64,000 nucleotides of DNA from Mucilaginibacter robiniae (GTDB lineage: Bacteria; Bacteroidota; Bacteroidia; Sphingobacteriales; Sphingobacteriaceae). Shown here in pieces: positions 24,104-33,322 of the stretch. A program made the translations under genes and the position numbers. The stretch covers positions 4,526,001 to 4,590,000 of the forward strand of contig NZ_CP051682.1 of the NCBI RefSeq assembly GCF_012849215.1, read 5' to 3'. Under the pieces are notes generated by a model, which was given only the letters and a program-made list of their open reading frames with translations, made no database searches and was not told the origin of the DNA. Each line of letters begins with the position of its first letter. Within the stretch, counting starts at the first letter, position 1.

Positions 24104-26482
24104 CTACTCTGTTTTTAGACTTTTTACCGGATTTACAAAGGCTGCTTTTACTGCTTGTGAACTAACGGTAACTACAGCCAATAGCAAGGATAAACAACCC
24201 GTAATTAAGAAAATCCACCAGTTGATTTCGGTACGGAAGGCAAACTCCTGAACCCATTGGTGCATAAAATACCACGCTAAAGGCCATGCAATAAGGTTGG
24301 CTACAACAACTAACCAGGTAAATTCTGTTGAGATCAATAAAGAGATACTTTGAACACTAGCTCCTAAAACTTTGCGGATACCGATTTCTTTGGTCCGGCG
24401 TTCGGCTGTAAATACAGCTAATCCGAACAAACCAAGACAGCTTAATAGTATGGCTACGCCGGCAAAGGCTTTAAATAGTGTTGCTGTTTGCGTTTCACGA
24501 CGGTACATGGCTTGGAAATTATAATCCATAAACTGATAATTGAATGGATGTATAGCATCAATATTCCGATAGACTTGCTCAATTTTAGTCAATGCTTCCT
24601 GAGCGTTTTCTGAATTAATTTTTACATACAAGTAGCCGCCATATTGAGAATCCCGGGATATGGAAAAAATTGCCGGCTGTATATTAGCTTTTAGGGTAAC
24701 GTTATTGAAATCGCGGATAACACCTCTAATCTGGCCTGAGCGCCCCCACAAGTTAACAATGGTTCCTAACGGTTTTTTCAGGTTCATTAGCTTAGCAGCC
24801 GATTCATTAATTAAGTAGTAAGCACTATCGGCAGATGTGCCCGTAAAACCTTCACCTGCTGCAAACTTCATTTGCATGGTTGATGCAAAGTTGGCAGTAA
24901 CTTGCATCGGACTGATATGTGCCTGCGGATCTGTTTTACCCGGCCAGCTTATGCCATCGGTCGAGTTTTCACCCATTTGCATCAAGTCGCTATTGGCAAA
25001 GGTTACGTCTTGTATATGCGTATCTGCTTTCAGTTCAGTTAGTATAGTTTGTAAATGAGCGCCGACTTTTGGATTTAAAGGTACAATTACAATGTTTTCA
25101 CGATTATAGCCCAGGTTTTTGGCTTGCATAAAGCGAAGTTGCTTCGTGATAATTACTGTGCATATAATAAGCACGATAGAAAATGCAAATTGCAATATTA
25201 CCAGGCTTTTGCGCAGCAATCCGCCTTGTGCTGATTTGTTGAAATTTGATTTTAAAGCTTCGGTAGGGTTAAAAGAAGATAGCACCCATGCCGGATAAAA
25301 GCTACCCAATATAATGGTACCGAAACCAACCCAGCCAATGATTTCAAATGTAGAGACCTGCCAGTAATCTATCGTATAAGTTTTACCACTGATACTTTTG
25401 TAAATAGGTACCAACAAGGGTAAGAGTAGCATGGCTAATAATAGCGAGGCTAAAAAGATCAATACAAACTCTGTTACAAATTGTATCAACAGTTGCTTGC
25501 GGTTGGCACCAATGGTTCTACGCAAGCCGACTTCTTTGGCTCGCTTAGTGGCTCTGGCAGTTGATAAGTTAATATAATTGATTACAGCAATTACAATAAT
25601 GAGTATGCCAATAATAAAAAACAACTTCACGGTTTTAATTCCTGATGGGGATAAATCCGGTTTGTATAAGCGTAAGGTATTAATAGGTTGGAAAATGAAA
25701 GTGACATCGCCGGGTTTAACATAACCGTTGTTTTTTACATGAATGGCGGAAAGCTGTTTAGCTAAGGCTGCCACGTTGGTGCCCGATTTGAGATGTAAAA
25801 AGGTATTAAACGCGAAGTTACCCCAATCATCGTCAATAGTTTTCCACTTACCATTACCTCCAAAATCTTTCCGCAATACGTCTATAGAAAGGAGGACATT
25901 GAAGTGAATACTACTGCGCTCCGGCATGTTTTCATAAATGGCAGATACGGTATAAGGAAGCTGTTTTTCATCCATAAGCAGAGTTTTACCTATGGCTTTA
26001 TCTACAGAACCAAAATATTTGATTGCCGCATCTTTGCTAATAGCTACACTGCTGATGTTTTGTAAGGCTGTTTTTAGGTTGCCTTGCAAAAAATGAATAT
26101 GAAACATGCTGAAAAAAGCAGGTTCGGTGAAGGCTAAGCTGTTTTCCATCAGGTGCGATTCGCCTGAAGTTATCAGTAATTCTCTTTGCTGAAAGCGAGC
26201 AACCTGTTCAACCGCCGGAAAATCTTTTAATGCTGCTGCTATAGGAGCAGGTACACTTGACCAGGTGTCAAATACATTACTGCTCATCCTAACCTTAGCG
26301 TTGATTCGAAATACATGGTTAGCATCAGGCCATGATTGGTCATATAGCAATTCATCATTAGCACCCCAAAATACCAATATGCTTACGGATAAACCTATAG
26401 CTAGACCTATAACTGCAATTAATGAATATACTTTACTACGAAGCAGGTTACGCCATGCTGTTTTGATATAGTTTTTTAGCAT
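24104..26482 (-). CDS. FtsX/MacB-type ABC transporter permease
   Basis: A 792-residue membrane protein with the common Bacteroidota layout: cytoplasmic amphipathic start (MLKNYIKTAWRNLLRSK), first membrane helix, periplasmic MacB-like domain (about 45-240), three helices of an FtsX core (about 285-420), a second helix and periplasmic domain, and a final three-helix FtsX core. The KEVGLRRTIGANRKQL and KEIGIRKVLGAS coupling segments appear after the two cores. Such permeases move lipoproteins, peptides or antibiotics together with a separate ATPase, which is not adjacent. Substrate unknown. Confidence 0.88.
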   Translation of the reverse strand: MLKNYIKTAWRNLLRSKVYSLIAVIGLAIGLSVSILVFWGANDELLYDQSWPDANHVFRINAKVRMSSNVFDTWSSVPAPIAAALKDFPAVEQVARFQQRELLITSGESHLMENSLAFTEPAFFSMFHIHFLQGNLKTALQNISSVAISKDAAIKYFGSVDKAIGKTLLMDEKQLPYTVSAIYENMPERSSIHFNVLLSIDVLRKDFGGNGKWKTIDDDWGNFAFNTFLHLKSGTNVAALAKQLSAIHVKNNGYVKPGDVTFIFQPINTLRLYKPDLSPSGIKTVKLFFIIGILIIVIAVINYINLSTARATKRAKEVGLRRTIGANRKQLLIQFVTEFVLIFLASLLLAMLLLPLLVPIYKSISGKTYTIDYWQVSTFEIIGWVGFGTIILGSFYPAWVLSSFNPTEALKSNFNKSAQGGLLRKSLVILQFAFSIVLIICTVIITKQLRFMQAKNLGYNRENIVIVPLNPKVGAHLQTILTELKADTHIQDVTFANSDLMQMGENSTDGISWPGKTDPQAHISPMQVTANFASTMQMKFAAGEGFTGTSADSAYYLINESAAKLMNLKKPLGTIVNLWGRSGQIRGVIRDFNNVTLKANIQPAIFSISRDSQYGGYLYVKINSENAQEALTKIEQVYRNIDAIHPFNYQFMDYNFQAMYRRETQTATLFKAFAGVAILLSCLGLFGLAVFTAERRTKEIGIRKVLGASVQSISLLISTEFTWLVVVANLIAWPLAWYFMHQWVQEFAFRTEINWWIFLITGCLSLLLAVVTVSSQAVKAAFVNPVKSLKTE

Positions 26483-26683
26483 AAAGTTGGGTTAATAAAG
26501 GAGCATTTACCAATATGCATTTTTAAGCACGTATAATTATACCTATACAAACACATACCATTCGATTAACAGGCTGACAGTTAAATATGTATGTAAAGCT
26601 TCATGGTTTGCAGTGTACGGTTATGATACACCAAATTGTACGCTTTTGTACAAGCATAATAAAGTAAGTTAACGGCTACGTAG

Positions 26684-26732
26684 TGTTACAGGTGTTACAT
26701 GTTACAGAGTGTAACATGTAACACCTGTAACA
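26684..26732. repeat. Perfect inverted repeat built of six TGTTACA/TGTAACA heptamers
   Basis: The left arm (26684-26706) is TGTTACA-GG-TGTTACA-TGTTACA, and the right arm (26710-26732) is its exact reverse complement. The spacer is GAG. Each arm thus has three direct copies of one heptamer. It is not followed by a T run, so a terminator is unlikely; a multi-site operator or folded RNA is more plausible. Confidence 0.9.
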
Positions 26733-26733
26733 T

Positions 26734-26769
26734 TGACAAACCATTGGCAGTGGTGGCACTGCTTTGTCA
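26734..26769. repeat. Second imperfect inverted repeat
   Basis: TGACAAA (26734-26740) and GCAGTG (26747-26752) pair with CACTGC (26757-26762) and TTTGTCA (26763-26769). The left arm has a 6-base bulge (ccattg), and the loop is 4 bases. It starts one base after the heptamer palindrome. Confidence 0.7.
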
Positions 26770-26931
26770 GCGTATTTTACTTAGAAAGATATTAAAAAGC
26801 GTTCCTGAACACTGCGTGACTTTGCCAGTAAGTAACTCTACAATAATTTATAATTGAACAACTATTTACAGCAACATAATTAACTGAGGGTACCTGCCAA
26901 TTAACAAGGTGTGATTTTTCCAACTAAACTG

Positions 26932-26939
26932 TATCTTTG
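26932..26939 (+). promoter_or_regulatory. Putative -7 box (TATCTTTG) for the DEAD-box helicase
   Basis: An exact TAnnTTTG match that ends only 6 bases before ATG 26946. Transcription would then begin at or next to the start codon, giving a leaderless or nearly leaderless mRNA. Confidence 0.55.
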
Positions 26940-26945
26940 CCCGCC

Positions 26946-28289
26946 ATGGGCGTACCTTTTGATGATTTTAAATTTAACCGCCAAATTCTGAGCGCGATAG
27001 CTGATGCGGGTTATACGGAAGCTACGCCTATACAGCAAAAAGCCATACCGCCTATTTTAAACGGGCAGGATGTAATGGGTATAGCCCAAACCGGAACAGG
27101 CAAAACTGCTGCTTATGTACTGCCTATATTAATGAAACTCAAGTATGCACAGGGGCAGGATGCCCGTGCGCTAATATTGGCGCCCACGCGTGAGCTGGCT
27201 ATGCAAATTGAGCAGAATATAAAAACATTTGCAGCGAACACTGATTTGCGTACAGTTTTATTGTACGGAGGCTTAGGGCCAAAAGCTCAAATTGAAGCCA
27301 TACAAAAGGGTACCGACATTATTGTAGCTACACCAGGCCGATTTTTAGATATCTACCTGGCCGGTCACATCAATACCAAACCCTTGCAGGTGTTGGTACT
27401 GGATGAAGCCGACAAAATGATGGATATGGGCTTTATGCCTCAAATAAACCGTATTCTGGAAGTGGTGCCCCGAAAACGACAGAACCTGTTATTTTCGGCT
27501 ACCATGTCTGATAAGGTTCAGCTGTTGTCGGGTAATTTCCTGGAGTTTCCTACGGTTATCGAGGTTACGCCTCAGGCTACGCCTGCACAAACAGTTAATC
27601 AGGTTTTGTATTATGTACCTAACATAAAAACTAAGATTAACTTGCTTAAAAAGCTGTTAGACAGTGAAGAATCTATTAGTAAGTTAATTGTGTTTTGTAA
27701 AACACGCTATGCTGCTGAAGATGTATATAAGTTTTTAGTGCGTAAGTATGATGAGGAGCAGGTTAAAGTTTTACATGCCAATAAAGGGCAAAATACCCGT
27801 ATCAACTCCATCAATGCGTTTAAGAGCGATGAGGTAAAAATTTTGGTAGCTACTGATGTGGCGGCGCGGGGTTTGGATGTTAGTATGGTAAGCCACGTTA
27901 TTAACTTTGATGTGCCTATTGTAATTGAAGATTATGTGCATCGTATTGGCCGTACAGGTAGGGCTTCACAATCAGGCGATGCCATTACTTTTTGCAATCC
28001 TGCCGAAGAGTATTATATCGAAAAAGTACAAAAACTAATACGTCAGCCTATAACGGTACTGCCTTTGCCAGATGATGTATTCATTGAGCAAACTCCGTAC
28101 GAGGAGCGCCAAGAGCAGGCTCGTGAAATTGACATGCAGAAGCGCCGCGAAAATCCCGATTTTAAAGGCGCCTTTCACGAAAAAAAGGAGTCGAACACCC
28201 GTAAAGCGGCTGCGCCTAAATCCACAAAACCTGGCGATAAATACAAAAAGCCTAAAACTACACGCGGTAAATCTTTCCGTAAAAAGTAA
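26946..28289 (+). CDS. rhlE: DEAD-box RNA helicase, RhlE type
   Basis: A 447-residue ATP-dependent RNA helicase. Motifs in order: Q motif (GYTEATPIQQKAIP), I (AQTGTGKTAAY), Ia (PTRELA), Ib (TPGRFLD), II (DEADKMM), III (SAT), IV (LIVFCKT), V (ATDVAARGLD) and VI (HRIGRTGR). The C-terminus is a Lys/Arg-rich tail (about 400-447) that probably binds RNA, as in RhlE-like helicases involved in ribosome assembly or cold adaptation. ATG 26946 is used; an upstream TTG at 26937 lies in the promoter box. It heads a tight row of genes with small membrane proteins and gldC. Confidence 0.92.
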   Translation: MGVPFDDFKFNRQILSAIADAGYTEATPIQQKAIPPILNGQDVMGIAQTGTGKTAAYVLPILMKLKYAQGQDARALILAPTRELAMQIEQNIKTFAANTDLRTVLLYGGLGPKAQIEAIQKGTDIIVATPGRFLDIYLAGHINTKPLQVLVLDEADKMMDMGFMPQINRILEVVPRKRQNLLFSATMSDKVQLLSGNFLEFPTVIEVTPQATPAQTVNQVLYYVPNIKTKINLLKKLLDSEESISKLIVFCKTRYAAEDVYKFLVRKYDEEQVKVLHANKGQNTRINSINAFKSDEVKILVATDVAARGLDVSMVSHVINFDVPIVIEDYVHRIGRTGRASQSGDAITFCNPAEEYYIEKVQKLIRQPITVLPLPDDVFIEQTPYEERQEQAREIDMQKRRENPDFKGAFHEKKESNTRKAAAPKSTKPGDKYKKPKTTRGKSFRKK

Positions 28290-28291
28290 TT

Positions 28292-28561
28292 ATGAAATTC
28301 AAAGTAACGCCTTTAAACTTTGCTACTGTATTTTTTATTGTGCTGGCATTTATTACCTGGTTGTATCATCCGGTGGGTGTTACCGGCCGTGAACTGGCAG
28401 GATGGAGTGGGGCAATTGCTATATTATTTTTCTTCTTTGCTTTTGTAGTTGCTTTTTTAGATATGATTTTCCGCAACTTCTTTTTAAAGCTAAAAGTAAT
28501 CTGGGCTATTGAGCTTAGTTTTATTGTATTAACAGTTGGAATATATTTAATGGTTAGATAA
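28292..28561 (+). CDS. Small three-helix membrane protein
   Basis: An 89-residue protein with three hydrophobic helices (about 8-26, 38-61, 67-87) and little polar sequence. It begins two bases after the helicase stop, so it is translated from the same mRNA. I do not recognise a family. Its neighbours (helicase, GldC) give no clear function. Confidence 0.7.
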   Translation: MKFKVTPLNFATVFFIVLAFITWLYHPVGVTGRELAGWSGAIAILFFFFAFVVAFLDMIFRNFFLKLKVIWAIELSFIVLTVGIYLMVR

Positions 28562-28575
28562 CCAAAATTGATAAA

Positions 28576-28908
28576 ATGAAAAGAGCCGAAATAAAATTGA
28601 CGATTGATTTAGATGATAACAACGTTCCTGAAAATATTATGTGGGAATCTACTGATTCCCAAGATAAGGAAGCGTTACCTGTAAAAGGCATGATGTTGGC
28701 ATTATGGGATCATAACTACAAAAATACCCTTCGTATTGATTTATGGACTAAAGATATGCCGGTTGATGAGATGAAACGCTTCTTCTATGAAACTCTTCAA
28801 ACTATGGGTGATAGCTTTTTGCGTGCTACCGGCGAAAAGAATATAGTAGAAGATTTACGTGATTACTGTGCCCACTTTGCTGATAAAATGGAACTAACCC
28901 AACAATAA
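28576..28908 (+). CDS. gldC: Gliding motility protein GldC homologue
   Basis: A 110-residue soluble protein matching the GldC family: KRAEIKLTIDLDDNNVPENI at the start, the central LALWDHNYKNTLRIDLWTKDMPV, and the C-terminal FFYETLQTMGDSFLRATG. GldC was found in Flavobacterium gliding loci, but homologues are widespread in Bacteroidota that do not glide, so its role may be broader. No signal peptide, so probably cytosolic. It sits in an operon with the helicase (14 bases after the small membrane protein). Confidence 0.85.
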   Translation: MKRAEIKLTIDLDDNNVPENIMWESTDSQDKEALPVKGMMLALWDHNYKNTLRIDLWTKDMPVDEMKRFFYETLQTMGDSFLRATGEKNIVEDLRDYCAHFADKMELTQQ

Positions 28909-28913
28909 TTTGT

Positions 28914-29312
28914 ATGCAGCCTAAAGCCTTCTTTTCTTTCTTAGGTTTTACATTGTTATTAGTAGCTACTTACTGTCCATTGTTACGGCCTTTTGGGTTG
29001 ATTAACTGGGATTTATACGATTTAAATAAACCTTATGGTATAGTAGTGCTGCTGGTAGCCGTAGTGGGTATTGCCAGTATATTGTTGAAGCAATATTCTG
29101 TAAAACGTATAGCCGGGTGGATGGCTTTAGCGCTGGTTATTTTAGTTTATATTGCAGCCGTATTAAAAGTTAAATCTTCCTTTAGTTTTATTCCATTTAA
29201 AGGAATGGCCGGAGTGTTAACGCGGCAAATCCATTTTAAATGGGGCTGGTTTTTATTGTTTGCCGGAGCCTTATTATCAATCATACCGTTATCTAAAAAC
29301 TCAATACCATAA
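28914..29312 (+). CDS. Four-helix membrane protein of unknown function
   Basis: A 132-residue membrane protein with four predicted helices (about 7-26, 41-60, 67-85, 108-126) and a short basic segment between the second and third (LKQYSVKRIAG). It starts 5 bases after gldC, on the same transcript. I do not recognise the family. Confidence 0.68.
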   Translation: MQPKAFFSFLGFTLLLVATYCPLLRPFGLINWDLYDLNKPYGIVVLLVAVVGIASILLKQYSVKRIAGWMALALVILVYIAAVLKVKSSFSFIPFKGMAGVLTRQIHFKWGWFLLFAGALLSIIPLSKNSIP

Positions 29313-29354
29313 TTTGTGTTACACCCGTACATTTATTAGATATAATAATCAAAT

Positions 29355-29723
29355 ATGCGCGGTTGGAAAACAATTTTGTTCCTAATTATATCAAATACCT
29401 TCATGACGTTTGCCTGGTACGGGCACCTAAAGTTTAAAGATTACTCTTGGGGTAAACATTTAGGTTTGTTTGCTATCATTGTAATTAGTTGGGGTATGGC
29501 ATTTTTTGAATATCTCTTTCAAGTGCCGGCCAATCAAAGCGGCTTTAAGGATAATGGTGGTCTTTTCAATTTGGTACAACTCAAAACTATTCAGGAAGCC
29601 GTTTCTCTAACTGTGTTTATGATTTTTACATTAGTATTTTTCAAGACAGAAAAGCTGGGCTGGAACCATTTAGTTGGGTTCAGTTTTATTGTTGCGGCTG
29701 TGTTCATTATATTTAAAAAGTGA
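29355..29723 (+). CDS. DMT-superfamily/DUF486 small membrane protein
   Basis: A 122-residue protein with four helices and the DUF486 signatures SNTFMTFAWYGHLK near the N-terminus and GMAFFEYLFQVPANQ in the middle, with LVQLKTIQEAVSL following. DUF486 proteins are half-size relatives of drug/metabolite transporters, expected to work as dimers. The substrate is unknown. It lies at the end of the helicase-gldC row, 42 bases after the previous gene, and is followed by 144 bases before the hybrid kinase. Confidence 0.82.
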   Translation: MRGWKTILFLIISNTFMTFAWYGHLKFKDYSWGKHLGLFAIIVISWGMAFFEYLFQVPANQSGFKDNGGLFNLVQLKTIQEAVSLTVFMIFTLVFFKTEKLGWNHLVGFSFIVAAVFIIFKK

Positions 29724-29813
29724 TAAGTAACCTTTAAGCTCATTAAAAGCGTATAACCATTTCAACCACAAAAGCTAGTACAGGTAGTGTACCATTTATG
29801 TTGTATTAATTAT

Positions 29814-29821
29814 TATTTTTG
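29814..29821 (+). promoter_or_regulatory. Putative -7 box (TATTTTTG) for the hybrid kinase locus
   Basis: Matches TAnnTTTG, 46 bases before ATG 29868. It could drive the whole kinase-cheR-cheB-kinase group, whose first three genes touch or overlap. Confidence 0.45.
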
Positions 29822-29867
29822 GTCCGTTTACCTTTACAAACATTAACTAAGCATTTCCACTCAATAT

Positions 29868-32800
29868 ATGTTCAGATTTTCTTTTCGGCAACAAGTCTTA
29901 ATTGGTTTTGGCGTATCTATTATTCTAGTTTTCATTGTTGGTTTGTTATCATTTTATAGCATTAGAAAACTGCAGGATAATCAAACTGAAGTTGAACATA
30001 GCCAGCAGGTTGTAAATACATCGCACAACATATTGCAATACCTGATTGATGCTGAAACAGGTATGCGTGGTTATGTGGCTACCAATAAAGTGCGATTCTT
30101 GGATCCCTACAATGCTGCTTTACCGCGTATATCGCATGATTTGAATCGTTTACAAACGTTAACTGAACAAGATCCTGATCAGCAAAAGAATATAACTGAT
30201 TTAACTCAATTAACTGAAGAGCAATTAACCTTATTAAAAACCAACGTTGATAAGCGTGAAGCGCTAGGGTTGGATTACATGGTTCAACATGATATGCTAC
30301 TGAACGGTAAGGCAGTCATGGACAGGATCAGGGGATTAATTGACAATATCAACAAAGTGGAGAGCAAATCATTGTTGGCTGGCAAAGCTCGCACAGCTGA
30401 AGCCGCTAATAACACTACTATAATTATTGTAGTAGGCTCTTTGATATTTTTGATAATTATTGTTGTCTTATTCATTTACATACAAAAAACTTTTGAGCAG
30501 CAGAAGAAGATTGAAGCCGAAGTCAAAGAAACCAACACGGCTTTAGAGCAGGTTTTGGGTGAAAACGAATCTAAAAACTGGCTGCTAACGGGCATCGGTA
30601 ATTTGAACGAAAAGATGCAAGGGCAGCAAAGTGAAAAGGAGTTGGCTGCTAATATCTTAACAGAGGTTTGCCAATACACTAATGCGCTTACCGGTACATT
30701 TTATCTTTTTAGTGAAGATGATGAAGCACTGGAGCTTTATTCTTACTTCGCTTTTCATGATTTAAGTGTAGTTAAGAAGAAAATCAAACTATCAGAGGGT
30801 TGGTTGGGGCAGGTTGCTACCGATCAGAAACCGGCTACCATTAAAGGTCATTTGAATGACAAGCTGCAACTGGAGACCTCTATCATCAGTCAGGAACTAG
30901 CCGAAATACTGATTGTTCCTTTCTTCTTTGATAAAAAACTGAAGGGTGTAATGGAAGTAGCATTCCAAAGCCAGCTTAAAGATAATGACCGCGATTATAT
31001 AATGGCTGCGGCCGATGATATTGGCATTGCCATTAACACTGCACAGGCTCGAACCATTATGCACGATTTGTTCGAGGAAACTCAACAACAAGCCGAAGAG
31101 TTGGAAGCACAGCAAGAAGAAATGCGTGTTACCAATGAAGAGTTACTCAACAAAACCGAAATGCTGCAGGCATCGGAAGAAGAGTTGCGTGTGCAGCAGG
31201 AAGAGTTACGTACCATTAATGCCGAGTTGGAGGAGAAAGCCAGCTTGCTGGAAGAGAAGAACCAAGCTATTGAAGAAGCCCGCCATGCCATTAATCAAAA
31301 GGTAACCGAGCTGGAAACAACCGGTAAGTACAAGTCGGAGTTTTTGGCCAATATGAGTCATGAGTTGCGTACGCCACTCAATAGTATTCTGGTGTTAGCA
31401 CGTATTTTAAAAGATAACAAAACAGATAACCTGTCTGAAGATCAGATTAAATATGCCAGCGTAATTTTCAATGCCGGTAATGATTTGCTGACGCTCATCA
31501 ACGATATCCTTGACCTCTCAAAAATTGAATCCGGTAAAATGGATATGCAGAATGATGATGTGAAGGTTATTGAGATTGTTCGTGATATGGATATGCTATT
31601 TACAGAAGTAGCACGCAACAAAAAAATAAACTTTACTCATAGCATTACCAATCTGCCTGAATCTATCTTTACCGACAAAGTTCGGGTAGAGCAGGTGCTT
31701 AAAAATCTGTTATCAAATGCCTTCAAGTTTACGCCTGAAGGTGGTTCAATTGCTATTAATGCAGTATCTGGCAAAAAGCCGAACACTATCGATTTCATAA
31801 TAAAAGATTCCGGTATTGGTATTGCAGCAGATAAGCAAAAAGTAATATTCGAAGCCTTCCAGCAAGCTGATGGTTCAACCAGCCGTAAATACGGTGGTAC
31901 TGGCTTAGGCTTATCCATCAGTCGTGAGTTGGCTAATTTACTAGGTGGCGCTATTAGCTTGAAGAGCGAACTGGGGCAAGGCAGTGAGTTTATTTTAAAC
32001 ATACCTTTTGAAGCCACGCAAGTAACTCCGGTTGTGGAAGAGCCACAGTTACCATCTATTGAAAGCTTTAATGCTAAAAGTAATTTTTTACAGCCGGCTG
32101 AGCAGGTGCAAACTCAACAAGGCCGTCCGGAGCCATTGGTAGTTATTGTAGAAGACGATAAGAACTTTGCTGATATTCTGCATGATTATGCGAAAGAGCA
32201 TGGCTACCAATCTATCATGGTAAATGAAGGTACCCACGTTGTTGAAATTATAAAAGAAAACATGCCTGATGCGGTAGTTCTGGATATTATGCTGCCTGGC
32301 AAAGATGGCTGGCAGATATTAAAAGAACTAAAACAGGATGATGCACTAAAAGATATACCTGTTCACCTGATGTCTGCAGGTGAGGCTGCTGCTAATAAAG
32401 TGCGTCGGGAAGGGGCTATCAGTTTTATGAAGAAGCCTATCAATACCGAAACACTGGATAAGCTATTTGCTGATATGATGAGCCAGAGTGGTGTGCGCTT
32501 CAAGCAGATTTTGCTGGTGGAAGATCATGAAGCGCAGAGCCAGGCGCTCAAAGAACTCATGCAGAAACAAGGCATTACTGTTGACCAAGCTTTTACAGGC
32601 GAGCAGGCATTCACGATGTTGAATGAAAACGATTACCAATGCGTTATTTTGGATTTGAATCTGCCAGATATTTCAGGCTTAGATTTACTGGACAAAGTTA
32701 AAGCTATTGATCGCTTTACTGAACTGCCGGTAGTTGTGAATACCGCTATGGAATTGGATAAAACATCAGTAAACCGACTGATGCAATATGCCAATGCCAT

Positions 32801-33320
32801 GGTGATGAAAAGCAACAAGTCGGCCGATAGGTTAATTGACGAAGTAAACTTGTTTTTACATAAAATTAGCGCCAATCCGCAAACAACGGAAAAACCTTCT
32901 GCGCAAAAAACGCTTCTTACTACAGTAAATAAGGGGAAAGAAGTTTTGAAAGGTAAAAAGGTACTTATTGTTGATGATGATATGCGGAATATTTTCGCAT
33001 TAAGCAGTGCTTTGCAAACGTATGATTTGCAGGTTGAAATTGCTAATGACGGAGATGAAGCACTAGAAAAGTTAGAGACTACAGAAGGCATTGATATTGT
33101 GTTAATGGATATCATGATGCCTAAAATGGACGGATACGAAGCTACTCGGCAAATACGTAAGCAAAACAAATGGGCTAAATTGCCTGTAATTGCTTTAACA
33201 GCTAAAGCGATGAAAGAAGATCGGGAAAAGTGCATAGCAGCAGGTGCTAATGATTATATCACTAAGCCAATTGATATGGACCGATTAATTTCTTTATTGC
33301 AGTTGTGGTTAGACAACTAA
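29868..33320 (+). CDS. Hybrid sensor histidine kinase: CHASE3-GAF-coiled coil-HisKA-HATPase-three receivers
   Basis: A 1150-residue membrane hybrid kinase. Residues 1-30 hold a membrane helix, about 35-175 a CHASE3-like sensor (DAETGMRGYVATN), about 184-206 a second helix, about 250-395 a GAF domain, and 405-485 a coiled coil with a 28-residue repeat (E410 and E438 start matching units). The kinase core has NMSHELRTPL with H498, and N/G boxes DKVRVEQVLKNLLSNAFKF, DSGIGIAADK and GGTGLGLSI. Three receiver domains follow, with acceptor Asp at about 806, 929 and 1081. It overlaps no gene but ends just before cheR. Signal unknown. Confidence 0.9.
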   Translation: MFRFSFRQQVLIGFGVSIILVFIVGLLSFYSIRKLQDNQTEVEHSQQVVNTSHNILQYLIDAETGMRGYVATNKVRFLDPYNAALPRISHDLNRLQTLTEQDPDQQKNITDLTQLTEEQLTLLKTNVDKREALGLDYMVQHDMLLNGKAVMDRIRGLIDNINKVESKSLLAGKARTAEAANNTTIIIVVGSLIFLIIIVVLFIYIQKTFEQQKKIEAEVKETNTALEQVLGENESKNWLLTGIGNLNEKMQGQQSEKELAANILTEVCQYTNALTGTFYLFSEDDEALELYSYFAFHDLSVVKKKIKLSEGWLGQVATDQKPATIKGHLNDKLQLETSIISQELAEILIVPFFFDKKLKGVMEVAFQSQLKDNDRDYIMAAADDIGIAINTAQARTIMHDLFEETQQQAEELEAQQEEMRVTNEELLNKTEMLQASEEELRVQQEELRTINAELEEKASLLEEKNQAIEEARHAINQKVTELETTGKYKSEFLANMSHELRTPLNSILVLARILKDNKTDNLSEDQIKYASVIFNAGNDLLTLINDILDLSKIESGKMDMQNDDVKVIEIVRDMDMLFTEVARNKKINFTHSITNLPESIFTDKVRVEQVLKNLLSNAFKFTPEGGSIAINAVSGKKPNTIDFIIKDSGIGIAADKQKVIFEAFQQADGSTSRKYGGTGLGLSISRELANLLGGAISLKSELGQGSEFILNIPFEATQVTPVVEEPQLPSIESFNAKSNFLQPAEQVQTQQGRPEPLVVIVEDDKNFADILHDYAKEHGYQSIMVNEGTHVVEIIKENMPDAVVLDIMLPGKDGWQILKELKQDDALKDIPVHLMSAGEAAANKVRREGAISFMKKPINTETLDKLFADMMSQSGVRFKQILLVEDHEAQSQALKELMQKQGITVDQAFTGEQAFTMLNENDYQCVILDLNLPDISGLDLLDKVKAIDRFTELPVVVNTAMELDKTSVNRLMQYANAMVMKSNKSADRLIDEVNLFLHKISANPQTTEKPSAQKTLLTTVNKGKEVLKGKKVLIVDDDMRNIFALSSALQTYDLQVEIANDGDEALEKLETTEGIDIVLMDIMMPKMDGYEATRQIRKQNKWAKLPVIALTAKAMKEDREKCIAAGANDYITKPIDMDRLISLLQLWLDN

Positions 33321-33322
33321 TA

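Larger units (their letters stand above)
26483..26945. other. 463-base intergenic region with two inverted repeats
   Basis: This is the only gene-free stretch over 300 bases. I see no open frame or RNA gene that I can name. It holds a perfect 23-bp inverted repeat made of heptamers (26684-26732), an imperfect second inverted repeat (26734-26769), and the helicase promoter at its right end. It separates the divergent permease and helicase genes. Confidence 0.8.

Noticed and set aside
32633..33235. Long open frame antisense to the third receiver of the hybrid kinase
   Set aside because: Ser-rich translation typical of antisense reading; the plus-strand receiver domain is complete with its phospho-acceptor Asp.
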